Part shown: positions 27,971-35,823 of the stretch, one piece after another
Layout: every line of letters begins with the position of its first letter
Position numbering within the stretch: position 1 is the first letter of the stretch
NCBI GenBank assembly: GCA_937934295.1
Contig: CALHAI010000009.1
Coordinates: 1 to 64,000 of the forward strand
Direction: 5' to 3'
Source of the DNA: an uncultured Blastocatellia bacterium
GTDB lineage: Bacteria; Acidobacteriota; Blastocatellia; HR10
DNA length: 64,000 nt
Translations under genes and position numbers: made by a program
Notes under the pieces: model-generated
Database searches by the model: none
Seen by the model: the letters and a program-made list of their open reading frames with translations, nothing else
What the model was told of the DNA's origin: nothing

Positions 27971-28204
27971 ATGAAGATCGCGCTCATCGTCGCGCTCATC
28001 ATCGTCGGGATCATCGCCGGAGGCGTGCTCTACATTCGCCAGAAGATCGCGGAGAAGTTCGGCGACGCGACCTTCAGAGGGGACGTGGGCGGTCTCAGTC
28101 GGCGCGTGGCGTTGCCGATGATGGACGATCAATGGTTGGGCGAGCGGAGACGTCAAGAGGTGCCGCCCGAGTCGGCGACGCGAGCGAAAGGGGGAGCAGT
28201 ATGA
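27971..28204 (+). CDS. Small single-span membrane protein in the NO cluster
   Basis: A 77-residue protein with one N-terminal transmembrane helix (ALIVALIIVGIIAGGVLYI, residues 4-22) followed by a short basic, polar tail. A strong ribosome site (AAGGAGGGAGGAG) precedes the ATG and the stop overlaps the next gene by ATGA, so it is translated and coupled to the NnrS-like protein. No family recognised. Its position as first gene after the palindrome suggests an accessory subunit or assembly factor for the membrane haem proteins here, as an inference from context only. Confidence 0.6.
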   Translation: MKIALIVALIIVGIIAGGVLYIRQKIAEKFGDATFRGDVGGLSRRVALPMMDDQWLGERRRQEVPPESATRAKGGAV

Positions 28205-30033
28205 GTGAACGACGAATCACGGGAGAGATGCTGTTGCCGGACGTGATCCGGCGCTTTCCGGCCACGCGCGCCGTGTTCGATCGGTATGGGCTTCATGGCT
28301 GCGGCGGCCCAGAAGGGCCGCGCGAGACGATCGCGTGGTTCGCGCGCTTGCACAGTGTGCCGCTTGAGCAGTTACTGGAGGAGCTGAACGCGGTGGCCGA
28401 GGGCGGGTCGCCAATCGGCGAGATCGCCGTTCAGCCTACGCGCGCGGATACGATCTATCGCCCGTTCTTTCTAGCGGGCCTCGTGACGTTGTTCACGCTT
28501 GGCTGCGCGTGGGGCGCGGTGAACCTCTGGCTCATTGGGACACGGCAAAATTTCGCCGGCGTGGATTATTCGTGGATCCTCGCGCACGGGCACGCGATGG
28601 TCTTCGGCGTGGTCGGCTTCTTCATCATGGGCTTCGCTTATCAAGCGTTCCCTCGATTCAAGCACACGAGCTTGTGGCGTCCGACGTTGGCCTTTGGGAC
28701 GCTGCCGCTCATGGCCGTCGGGATCGCGCTACAGGCGATCGCGCACCTTCTGGCACCGCGCGGGCCGTTTCTGGCGCTTGGTCTGTTGGCCGGAGCCCTG
28801 CAATTTCTGGCCGTCGCGCTCTTCGCCGGGGTGCTCCGGCAAACATTTCGACAAGCCGCTCGGCCCGAACCGTATGACCGCTTCCTCCGGGCCGCGCTCA
28901 TGTGGTTCCTGCTCGCAGCGGTCGCAAACCCCGTCATCTTCTGGCTCTTCGAGACGGCGCGCACGCGCTCGGAGTTTCTCTTTCGCGTGGCGACGTTCAA
29001 CATCCCCTATCGCGACGTGCAGCTTTTGGGGATCGCCGTGGTCATGATCCTGGGCGTCTCGCTGCGCTTTCTGCCACATGCCTACGCGTTGCGGGAGCCG
29101 ACGCCGGCCTGGCGACGATTCACCTTCTGGGGGACGAACGGCGCCATCGCAACGGCCGTCCTCACGTTTCTCGCAAGCATGCTCTCGGGCGATTCCCGAT
29201 GGCTGATCGGGCAGCCGATCGCGGCACTCGTGCTGCTGCTCATTGCGCTGGGGACGCCGCGCCAGTATCGCCTCTTCGGTCCGATCCCCGAGAGCGAGCG
29301 CGATCGCGGGGTGAAGTTCATCCGCGCGGCCTACGTATGGTTCATCGTGGCGATGGCGATGCTCGTGTTCGTTCCCGTCTACAATCTGCTCATCTATCAA
29401 CCGCTCACGGGAGCCGCCGTGCCGTTCTCGCACGCCTTCTTCGGGGCGTATCGGCATGCGCTGACGGTCGGCTTCATCACGATGATGATCGTGGGCGTTT
29501 CGAGCAAAGTCGTGCCGACGCTCTCGGGCGTGGACGTGCGGAGCGCGCCGGCGCTCTGGCCGACCTTTTGGCTGCTCAACGCCGGCAACGCTCTTCGCAT
29601 CACGGCGGAGATCGCGACCGATTATACGAGGGCAGCGTTCGCCGTGATGGGCCTCTCGGGATTCATCGAGGTTGCCGGATTGGCTCTGTGGGGATACGAG
29701 CTGGTGCGGAACATGCGCGCGGGGAAGCGGCTGGAGCGCGAAGCCTGGACTCGCGCGGCGAGCGAGCCCCTCGTCCTTGGGCCGCAGACGAAAGTCGCGG
29801 ACATTTTGGAGCGGTATCCACAGGCGCTTGAAATCTTCCTGCGGCATGGGTTCGCGCCGCTTCAGAATCCCATCTTGCGGCGGACGATGGCGCGCGTTGT
29901 GACGCTCGAGCAAGCATGTCGGCGGGAAGGCGTGGAGCTGAATCGCTTCCTGGCCGAGCTGGGGGCGTTCATCGAAGCCGAGCGGAAGGCGCACGCCTCC
30001 TCTTCAGAGGCTCGCGAAGCATTCTCCGTATAG
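28201..30033 (+). CDS. NnrS-like membrane protein with DUF1858-like domains at both ends
   Basis: A 610-residue protein with three parts. Residues 8-70 resemble a DUF1858/ScdA-N module (LLPDVIRRFPATRAVFDRYGLHGCGG). Residues 80-500 form about twelve transmembrane helices with His-rich motifs as in NnrS and haem-copper oxidase subunit I-like proteins (ILAHGHAMVFGVVGFF, FLPHAYAL, SHAFFGAYRHALTVGF). Residues 531-600 are a second DUF1858-like module (KVADILERYPQALEIFLRHGF). The Cys pair typical of DUF1858 is reduced to one Cys in the first copy and absent in the second. NnrS proteins protect against NO and metal-nitrosyl stress. Co-regulated with norB through the shared palindrome. Confidence 0.75.
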   Translation: MSERRITGEMLLPDVIRRFPATRAVFDRYGLHGCGGPEGPRETIAWFARLHSVPLEQLLEELNAVAEGGSPIGEIAVQPTRADTIYRPFFLAGLVTLFTLGCAWGAVNLWLIGTRQNFAGVDYSWILAHGHAMVFGVVGFFIMGFAYQAFPRFKHTSLWRPTLAFGTLPLMAVGIALQAIAHLLAPRGPFLALGLLAGALQFLAVALFAGVLRQTFRQAARPEPYDRFLRAALMWFLLAAVANPVIFWLFETARTRSEFLFRVATFNIPYRDVQLLGIAVVMILGVSLRFLPHAYALREPTPAWRRFTFWGTNGAIATAVLTFLASMLSGDSRWLIGQPIAALVLLLIALGTPRQYRLFGPIPESERDRGVKFIRAAYVWFIVAMAMLVFVPVYNLLIYQPLTGAAVPFSHAFFGAYRHALTVGFITMMIVGVSSKVVPTLSGVDVRSAPALWPTFWLLNAGNALRITAEIATDYTRAAFAVMGLSGFIEVAGLALWGYELVRNMRAGKRLEREAWTRAASEPLVLGPQTKVADILERYPQALEIFLRHGFAPLQNPILRRTMARVVTLEQACRREGVELNRFLAELGAFIEAERKAHASSSEAREAFSV

Positions 30034-30042
30034 GAGGTGGAG

Positions 30043-30582
30043 ATGTCGCCCGACGAGCGCGTCCACATCGAACAGGAATATGCGCGCGATCTCCTGGAGA
30101 TCGTCGAGCGCGAACCGAGCTTCTTGGCGCTGCTTCGCGTGCACGAGCGATTGAACGAGTTGTTCCAGCAGCATCAAGAGGCGCTGCTGGAACAAGACAT
30201 CGTGCGGGCGCGGGAGCGGCTCGTCGCCTACGAGCGCGAGCTGCTCGCGCATATGCATCTGGAGGAGGATATCCTTTTGCCCGTCTATGCGCGCGCTGGG
30301 GCGATCCCAGGTGGACCGATCGAGCTGTTCCTCGGCGAGCACCGGAAGATGCGGGAATTCCTCGAGCGGTTCCGTGCGGCGCTCGCGGAGCTGGAGGCGT
30401 ATCCGACAGACCGGCGACGAGGGATCATTCGGCTCTTCGACGAGCAGACGATGTTCAAGCATCTCGTCGAGCATCACGATCTGCGCGAGCAGAACATTCT
30501 CTATCCGACGCTCGATCGCATCACGACCGAAGCGGAGCGGCGCGAGCTGCTGCGGCGATGCCTCGATCCGTATCGGCCGTGA
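30043..30582 (+). CDS. Hemerythrin-domain protein 1
   Basis: A 179-residue four-helix protein with His and carboxylate ligands of a non-haem di-iron centre: LRVHERLNELF, HMHLEEDILLP, GEHRKMREF and EHHDLREQNILYP. HHE proteins bind O2 or NO or store iron, and similar ones repair nitrosylated iron-sulphur clusters. ATG 30043 is preceded by TAGGAGGTGG, which overlaps the stop of the NnrS-like gene, so it is coupled to it. A GTG at 30037 is inside the ribosome site and is not used. Confidence 0.85.
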   Translation: MSPDERVHIEQEYARDLLEIVEREPSFLALLRVHERLNELFQQHQEALLEQDIVRARERLVAYERELLAHMHLEEDILLPVYARAGAIPGGPIELFLGEHRKMREFLERFRAALAELEAYPTDRRRGIIRLFDEQTMFKHLVEHHDLREQNILYPTLDRITTEAERRELLRRCLDPYRP

Positions 30583-30635
30583 ACGCGCATGGGATGTTTC
30601 GAGACAGAGACGAACTTTGGAGAAGGAGGGGGGAT

Positions 30636-31190
30636 ATGCCCGGACCTGTTGAGATTCTGACGCACGAACATCGGATCATCGAGCGAGCGCTTCGGGCGCT
30701 GCGCGGCGTCTGTCAGAGACTCGAGCGCGGCATGTCGGTTCCCGCCGATGTGCCTGCGCAGCTTGTGGGATTCATCCAGACGTTCGCCGATCGTTGCCAT
30801 CATGGGAAGGAGGAGAAGCATCTCTTCCCGGTGCTCGAAGAGCAGGGCGTGCCGCGCGAGGGCGGACCAATCGGCGTCATGCTCCAGGAGCACGAGCTGG
30901 GGCGCGGATTCGTGCGCGAGATGGCCGAGGCGGCATCGGCCTACGCGCGCGGGGAAACGGACGCGGCCTCTCGCTTTGTGCGCGCAGCTCAGTCGTACAT
31001 GGACTTGCTGGCGCAGCACATCTACAAAGAGGATAATGTGCTCTTTCGGATCGCCGAGAACGTTCTCGATGCGCCGACGAAAGCAGCGCTTGTGGAAGCG
31101 TTCGAGCGCGAGGAAGCGGCGCTTGGTCTCGGAACGCATGAGCACTATGAGGCGATGGTCAGCGAATTGGAGAAGGCGTGGGCGGCCTGA
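30636..31190 (+). CDS. Hemerythrin-domain protein 2
   Basis: A 184-residue protein with a second, distinct HHE domain: LTHEHRIIERAL, ADRCHHGKEEKHLFPVL, MLQEHELGRG and LAQHIYKEDNVLFRIAE provide the di-iron ligands. It starts 53 bases after hemerythrin 1 behind a very strong AGAAGGAGGGGGG ribosome site. An open frame in the same phase reaches back to 29916 but is antisense-like in content and lacks any domain. Two tandem but diverged hemerythrins next to qNOR and NnrS support a role in NO or oxygen scavenging. Confidence 0.87.
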   Translation: MPGPVEILTHEHRIIERALRALRGVCQRLERGMSVPADVPAQLVGFIQTFADRCHHGKEEKHLFPVLEEQGVPREGGPIGVMLQEHELGRGFVREMAEAASAYARGETDAASRFVRAAQSYMDLLAQHIYKEDNVLFRIAENVLDAPTKAALVEAFEREEAALGLGTHEHYEAMVSELEKAWAA

Positions 31191-31232
31191 AGTGAGGGGG
31201 ACGCTCGCGCCGCCTGGTCGGAAGAGCCGACG

Positions 31233-32027
31233 ATGAGTTGGCGCGGTCGTCTGAAGCTGCCGAAAGAGCATGGGGCGTGGGCGATGCTCTACGTCCCACT
31301 CGCGATCGGGATGCTCGCGGCCGAGGGCGAGCGTCGCCCTGTGCTCTGGTTGAGCTTGGCTGTGACCTTCCTCTTCCTCGCGCGCGAGTCAGTGCTCGCC
31401 TGGTGGCGGGCGCGTCGCCGCGGTCGGGAAGCTCGGTCGGCGCGAACGCTGATGCTCCTCTACCTCGGGCTGGCGCTCACCTTTGGGGCTCCGCTCCTTC
31501 TGGAGTACCGGCTATTCGGCATGATCCCGCTGGCGATCGGCGCTCTTGGTCTGCTGCTGGTGAATGCCGAACAGGCGGCGCGGCTTGAAGACCGCACGAT
31601 CCTGGGGGAGCTGCTGGCCATCTTCGGGCTCACGATGACGGCTCCAGCCGCGCATTACGTGATCCAGCGGGAATGGGAACCGATGGCGTGGGGACTCTGG
31701 GGAGCGAGCGCGCTCTATTTCGCGAGCAGCGTCTTCTACATCAAGCTTCGCATGCAGGCCGCTCATGGGCGGCCGGAGCGACGGGAACAGATGCGGCGGC
31801 AGTGTGCGATCTATCACGCGTTTTTGATCGCCGCGCTATTTGGCCTCGCCCTCACGCATCGCATGGGCGTATTCCTCGCGCTGGCGTTCGCTCCGGCGCT
31901 GGGGCGCGCGCTCCGACATATTCTCCGGCCCGCCGAACGCGTCAATCTCCGACGCGTTGGGCTCGTGGAGATCTTCAACGCCCTCGTCTTTCTGATCTTC
32001 GCGACCCTGGCCTTTCGCGCCCTCTGA
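31233..32027 (+). CDS. YwiC-like membrane protein
   Basis: A 264-residue integral membrane protein with about eight helices and the family signature KLPKEHGAWAMLYVPLAIG at the N-terminus. YwiC of Bacillus subtilis lies beside narK and fnr, so the family repeatedly occurs with anaerobic nitrogen-oxide respiration genes; the molecular function is unknown. Here it closes the NO cluster, 42 bases after hemerythrin 2. The ribosome site is weak. Confidence 0.78.
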   Translation: MSWRGRLKLPKEHGAWAMLYVPLAIGMLAAEGERRPVLWLSLAVTFLFLARESVLAWWRARRRGREARSARTLMLLYLGLALTFGAPLLLEYRLFGMIPLAIGALGLLLVNAEQAARLEDRTILGELLAIFGLTMTAPAAHYVIQREWEPMAWGLWGASALYFASSVFYIKLRMQAAHGRPERREQMRRQCAIYHAFLIAALFGLALTHRMGVFLALAFAPALGRALRHILRPAERVNLRRVGLVEIFNALVFLIFATLAFRAL

Positions 32028-32047
32028 GTCCGAGGACGTCCCAGGTC

Positions 32048-33133
32048 TCAGCAAAACTCCTCTCGACCCTCGCGCTTCAACCGATCGGGGAATTGGCGCA
32101 CATCTTGCGAGCGCGCCAGATCACCAACGAGCACGACATCGGGCGTATCCACGATCACGACCCGCTCCAGCCCGAGCACGGCGATCAGCCGCCCCGTCTG
32201 TGAGTAGATGAGCGAATCCCGCACGTCAATGAGCATGGCCTCACCGACGATCAAATTCCGCGCTTCGTCGTGCTCGCGAGCGCGCAGTTCGTGGACGGCC
32301 TGCCAACTGCCGACGTCGCTCCAGCCGAAGGCGACCGGCAGGACATAGATCGGCTCCTCGGTCTTCTCCATGATGCCGTAATCGATCGAGATCACCTCGA
32401 CCTGACCATAGACCGCCTCCAAGGTCTGCTCATACATGTCGGTGCGCAGGCTCTCTTCCAGTTGAACGAGCGCACGGGCCAAGCGGGGAAGATGCCGTGC
32501 GATCTCCCGCCAGATGGTCTTCACGGTGAAGGCGAAGATGCCGCTGTTCCACAGGTACTGTCGGCTGACGACGTACTGCTGAGCCGTCGGCAGATCGGGC
32601 TTCTCCACGAACTGCTGGGCGCGGTGGACAGGATGGCCGAGGACGGGATCGCACAGTGCGCCCTTGAGGATGTAGCCGTAGCCGGTCTCCGGGCGTGTGG
32701 GCGTGATGCCCAAGGTGGCGATCCCCCCCGAGCGCACAAGCGCCGCCGCCGCGCGAAGCGCCTCTCGGAATGCTTCTTCATCGGCGATGAAATGATCCGA
32801 CGGCACAGCGATCATGACGGCGTCGTCGGCCTCCTGCTTGATGTGCAAGGCGGCCAACCCAATGCAAGGCGCCGTATTCCGCCCCTCTGGCTCAACGAGG
32901 ATACGCACGGCGCGCCCTTTGAAGATCTCTCGCACTCGAGGCGCATGCCAGCGATTGGTGACGATCAGAATGCGCGAGTCTTCAAGGAGCGGCGCCAGGC
33001 GCAGATATGTCTCCTCAATCAGCGGGCGCGGACCCGTGATGTTGAGGAACTGTTTTGGCAGCCGGGCCCGACTGGCCGGCCAAAAGCGCGTGCCCGACCC
33101 TCCAGCCATGATCACTGCATAGGTCGCTTCCAT
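32048..33133 (-). CDS. manC: Mannose-1-phosphate guanylyltransferase
   Basis: A 361-residue nucleotidyltransferase making GDP-mannose from mannose-1-phosphate and GTP. The signature VIMAGGSGTRFWPASR with KQFLNI is at the N-terminus, and FVEKPDLPTAQQYV, YLWNSGIFAF and SIDYGIMEKTE are the substrate-site blocks. It lacks the C-terminal isomerase domain of bifunctional forms. ATG 33133 is preceded by GGAGGGTTTT; the upstream open frame to 33205 has no site. Product feeds glycan or lipid-linked mannose synthesis. Confidence 0.93.
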   Translation of the reverse strand: MEATYAVIMAGGSGTRFWPASRARLPKQFLNITGPRPLIEETYLRLAPLLEDSRILIVTNRWHAPRVREIFKGRAVRILVEPEGRNTAPCIGLAALHIKQEADDAVMIAVPSDHFIADEEAFREALRAAAALVRSGGIATLGITPTRPETGYGYILKGALCDPVLGHPVHRAQQFVEKPDLPTAQQYVVSRQYLWNSGIFAFTVKTIWREIARHLPRLARALVQLEESLRTDMYEQTLEAVYGQVEVISIDYGIMEKTEEPIYVLPVAFGWSDVGSWQAVHELRAREHDEARNLIVGEAMLIDVRDSLIYSQTGRLIAVLGLERVVIVDTPDVVLVGDLARSQDVRQFPDRLKREGREEFC

Positions 33134-33472
33134 AAAACCCTCCCTCCAAACCAAGCCCCGCGCTGAAGCCGGTGGCGAAGGCGCATCGCTCAAAATACTG
33201 TTCAAAGCTATCCCGTTGATCGTCCTCCTTCAAAGGCCGAGGACCACGCGCACGCAGTCCTCGACATCGTGGAGATCACAAGGGACGCCCAATTTACGAA
33301 CAATTCCAAGCCGCCTTGGTGTCCGAAAAGGGGCGCAACTGCTGCGCGGCTTCCTCAGGTGTCGTCATACAAGTCCCCTGAATGCAAGAGCTCTCAACTC
33401 GATGGCAAAAGCTTAGCACAGGCGTTGGGAAAGTCAATTATTGACGCCTGGACAGAGTGTGGAAAGACATGA
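33134..33472. other. Gene-free region between manC and tRNA-Arg
   Basis: About 340 bases without a supportable gene. It should hold the manC promoter; two weak candidates are seen on the minus strand and neither is convincing. GTCAAT-T-ATTGAC (33433-33445) is a short inverted repeat close to the tRNA promoter. Small open frames here have no ribosome site. Confidence 0.5.
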
Positions 33473-33478
33473 TATTCT
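33449..33478 (+). promoter_or_regulatory. Promoter for tRNA-Arg(CCG)
   Basis: TGGACA (33449-33454) and TATTCT (33473-33478) with an 18-base spacer, 20 bases before the tRNA. GATATT with a 16-base spacer is an alternative -10 at nearly the same place. Confidence 0.4.
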
Positions 33479-33497
33479 TTGGGAGATTCGGGAACGC

Positions 33498-33574
33498 GCG
33501 CCCGTAGCTCAGCTGGACAGAGCGTCGGCCTCCGGAGCCGAAGGTCGCTGGTTCGAATCCAGTCGGGCGCGCCA
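33498..33574 (+). tRNA. tRNA-Arg, anticodon CCG
   Basis: A complete cloverleaf: acceptor GCGCCCG pairs with CGGGCGC, D arm GCTC/GAGC, anticodon stem TCGGC/GCCGA around the loop CTCCGGA (anticodon CCG, reads CGG), and T arm GCTGG-TTCGAAT-CCAGT with one internal mismatch-tolerant end. The 3' CCA is encoded at 33572-33574. Its acceptor stem is identical to that of the tRNA-Arg(TCG) at 46178-46254. Confidence 0.96.
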
Positions 33575-33650
33575 TTTTCTTTGCGTCGGTCGGTGGGGAG
33601 TGGTCGCGATCCCCTTCGAGCCGCGCGCGGATGATCGGGAGAAGGCGCAT

Positions 33651-34988
33651 ATGGATGAGGCCAACATGCGTTCCCTCTGGCGCGAGGCCGCGCTCGAATG
33701 TCTCAACGAGGCCTGTCGCCGACAATACCCTCTCACGGAAAAACTCTTCGCGTGTCCGAACTGCGGCGATTTGCTCTCGATCGCATATGAGCCGACGGGC
33801 GAGGAGCCCGATGCGGTGCGGGCGCGTTGGCGCGAGCGTCGGCTCTCGGACGACCCGCTTGATCAAAGCGGTGTCTGGCGCTTTCGGGAATGTCTGCCGC
33901 CGATTGCCCCCTCGCACGTCGTCACCCTGCGAGAGGGGAATACGCCGATTTATCGCGCGCGCTTCGCCGCCCAGTATGCGGGCGTCCACGATCTTCTCTT
34001 CAAGCATCTCGGCCTCAATCCGACGGGGTCGTTCAAAGACTATGGCATGACGGTGGCCGTCAGCCAAGCGCGCGCGCTCGGCGCACGCATCCTCATCTGC
34101 GCGTCCACCGGAAATACCTCGGCCTCGATGGCCGCCTACGCCGCGCGGGGGGGGATGCGGGCTATCGTCCTCATCCCGGGCGAGGACGTCGCCGTGGGCA
34201 AGGTGGCGCAAGCGCTCGAATACGGAGCGGTGACGCTGCAGGTGAGGGGCGCGAACTTCGATGACGTCTTGCGCCTGGTGCGCGAGCTGAGTGCGCGACC
34301 GGACGTGTATCTTTTGAACTCGCTCAATCCCTTTCGGATCGAGGGGCAGAAGGCGATCCTCATCGAGCTGCTCGATCAACTCGGATGGGAAGTGCCGGAG
34401 CATCTCGTCGTCCCGGGAGGGAACTTAGGGAATTCGGCGGCGCTCTTCAAGGCGATGGCGGAGCTGCGGCAACTGGGATTGATCGCGCGGTGGCCGAAAC
34501 TGACGATCGTGCAGGCGCAAGGAGCGAGTCCGCTCGTCGAGGCCGTGGCGCGCGGCGCCAAGCGCATCAGGCCGGTCGCACAACCGCGCACGCACGCGAC
34601 GGCCATTCGCATCGGCCATCCGGTGAATTGGAAGCGCGCGCTACAGGCGCTGGACGCGACCGGAGGATTCTGCGTGGCCGTGAGCGAAGAGGAGATCGCC
34701 GAGGCCAAAGCGGCCATCGGCCGTGATGGCATCGGTTGCGAACCGGCTTCAGCGGCGACGCTCGCCGCCGTCAAGAAGCTGCGCCAGGAGGGGAAGCTCG
34801 CTCCTTCGGAGACGATCGTGGCGCTGCTGACCGGCCACTTGCTGAAAGACCCCGACTACACGCTGCGCTATCACAGCGGTCAACTCGACGATGTGCCCAC
34901 GGGTCGCCTGGCCAATCCCCCGATTTTGGTGGAACCGTGTCTTGATACCATCGTTCGATACCTGTACAATGGAAAGCTTTCAGCGTGA
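33651..34988 (+). CDS. thrC: Threonine synthase
   Basis: A 445-residue PLP enzyme converting O-phosphohomoserine to threonine. An N-terminal zinc-ribbon-like piece (FACPNCGDLL) precedes the fold-type II domain; the PLP lysine is in NPTGSFKDYGMTVA, and STGNTSASMAAYAARGG and VVPGGNLGNSAALFKA bind phosphate and cofactor. ATG 33651 follows GGGAGAAGG. The frame continues upstream through the tRNA gene, giving a spurious N-terminus that must not be included. Start of a run of amino-acid genes with proC and an M20 peptidase. Confidence 0.94.
   Translation: MDEANMRSLWREAALECLNEACRRQYPLTEKLFACPNCGDLLSIAYEPTGEEPDAVRARWRERRLSDDPLDQSGVWRFRECLPPIAPSHVVTLREGNTPIYRARFAAQYAGVHDLLFKHLGLNPTGSFKDYGMTVAVSQARALGARILICASTGNTSASMAAYAARGGMRAIVLIPGEDVAVGKVAQALEYGAVTLQVRGANFDDVLRLVRELSARPDVYLLNSLNPFRIEGQKAILIELLDQLGWEVPEHLVVPGGNLGNSAALFKAMAELRQLGLIARWPKLTIVQAQGASPLVEAVARGAKRIRPVAQPRTHATAIRIGHPVNWKRALQALDATGGFCVAVSEEEIAEAKAAIGRDGIGCEPASAATLAAVKKLRQEGKLAPSETIVALLTGHLLKDPDYTLRYHSGQLDDVPTGRLANPPILVEPCLDTIVRYLYNGKLSA
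34942..34970 (+). promoter_or_regulatory. Promoter for proC inside the end of thrC
   Basis: TTGATA (34942-34947) and TACAAT (34965-34970) with a 17-base spacer, about 30 bases before the preferred proC start at 34996. It would allow proC and the M20 peptidase to be expressed independently of thrC. Confidence 0.55.
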
Positions 34989-34995
34989 GGCGGGG

Positions 34996-35823
34996 ATGTT
35001 GCGGCACCGAAACCTGGCGGTCCTTGGCGCTGGCAAAATCGGCGAAGCGCTGATTCGAGGCCTGCTCGAATCGGAGCTCCTCGAGCGGGAGAACATCATC
35101 GCGACGGCGAAGCATCAGAAGCGGCTCGACTATCTGGCCGAGCATTACGGCGTGCGGACGATGCGCGACAATGCCCTCGCTGTCGAGCAGGCGGAGCTGG
35201 TGCTCGTAAGCGTCAAGCCGCAGACGATGCGCGAGCTGGTGGAGGAGATCGCGCCGGTCGTCACCCCACGGCATCTGCTCATCTCGGTGGCGGCGTCGGT
35301 CTCGACCTCATTCATCGAGAGCCTATTGCCGGTCGAAGTCCCCGTCGTTCGGGCCATGCCCAATACCCCCTGCGTCATCCGAGCGGGGATGACCGTGCTC
35401 TGCCGCGGGCGCTATGCGACGGAATCGCATCTGCAACTGGCGCGCTCGCTCTTCGATGCCGTCGGACGCACGATGATCTTGGATGAGCGTCACATGGACG
35501 CCGTGACGGGATTGAGTGCGAGCGGTCCGGCGTTCATCTACATCGTCATCGAATCGCTGGCCGAGGCGGGGGTGAAAGTTGGCCTGGCGCGCGACGTGGC
35601 CACCGAGTTGGCCGCGCAGACGACGCTCGGAGCGGCGAAGATGGTGCTCGTCACCAATGAGCATCCGGCCAAGCTCAAGGATGCCGTGACCACACCCGCC
35701 GGATGTACGATCGATGGCATCCTGGAGCTGGAAGAGGGGGGACTGCGCGTGACGTTGATCAAGGCGGTCGTCAAAGCCACCGAACGCGCGCGCTGCCTAT
35801 TCCCCAACGGGGAGCGAGGATGA
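34996..35823 (+). CDS. proC: Pyrroline-5-carboxylate reductase
   Basis: A 275-residue NADPH enzyme for the last step of proline synthesis. Rossmann start NLAVLGAGKIGEALIRGL, the substrate segment VRAMPNTPCVIRAGM, and the C-terminal dimer helix LSASGPAFIYIVIESLAEAG with TTPAGCTIDGI match the family. ATG 34996 follows GAGGCGGGG, eight bases after the thrC stop; an in-frame ATG at 34969 overlaps a -10 element and is less likely. The stop overlaps the next start by ATGA. Confidence 0.95.
   Translation: MLRHRNLAVLGAGKIGEALIRGLLESELLERENIIATAKHQKRLDYLAEHYGVRTMRDNALAVEQAELVLVSVKPQTMRELVEEIAPVVTPRHLLISVAASVSTSFIESLLPVEVPVVRAMPNTPCVIRAGMTVLCRGRYATESHLQLARSLFDAVGRTMILDERHMDAVTGLSASGPAFIYIVIESLAEAGVKVGLARDVATELAAQTTLGAAKMVLVTNEHPAKLKDAVTTPAGCTIDGILELEEGGLRVTLIKAVVKATERARCLFPNGERG

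Noticed and set aside
29916-30635. Long upstream part of the hemerythrin 2 frame
   Set aside because: It overlaps the NnrS-like and hemerythrin 1 genes in another phase and has no recognisable content; the strong ribosome site is directly before 30636.
33441-33650. N-terminal extension of threonine synthase reading through the tRNA-Arg gene
   Set aside because: The translated piece (APVAQLDRAS type) is the well-known false peptide from tRNA genes. A good ribosome site and normal N-terminus support ATG 33651.
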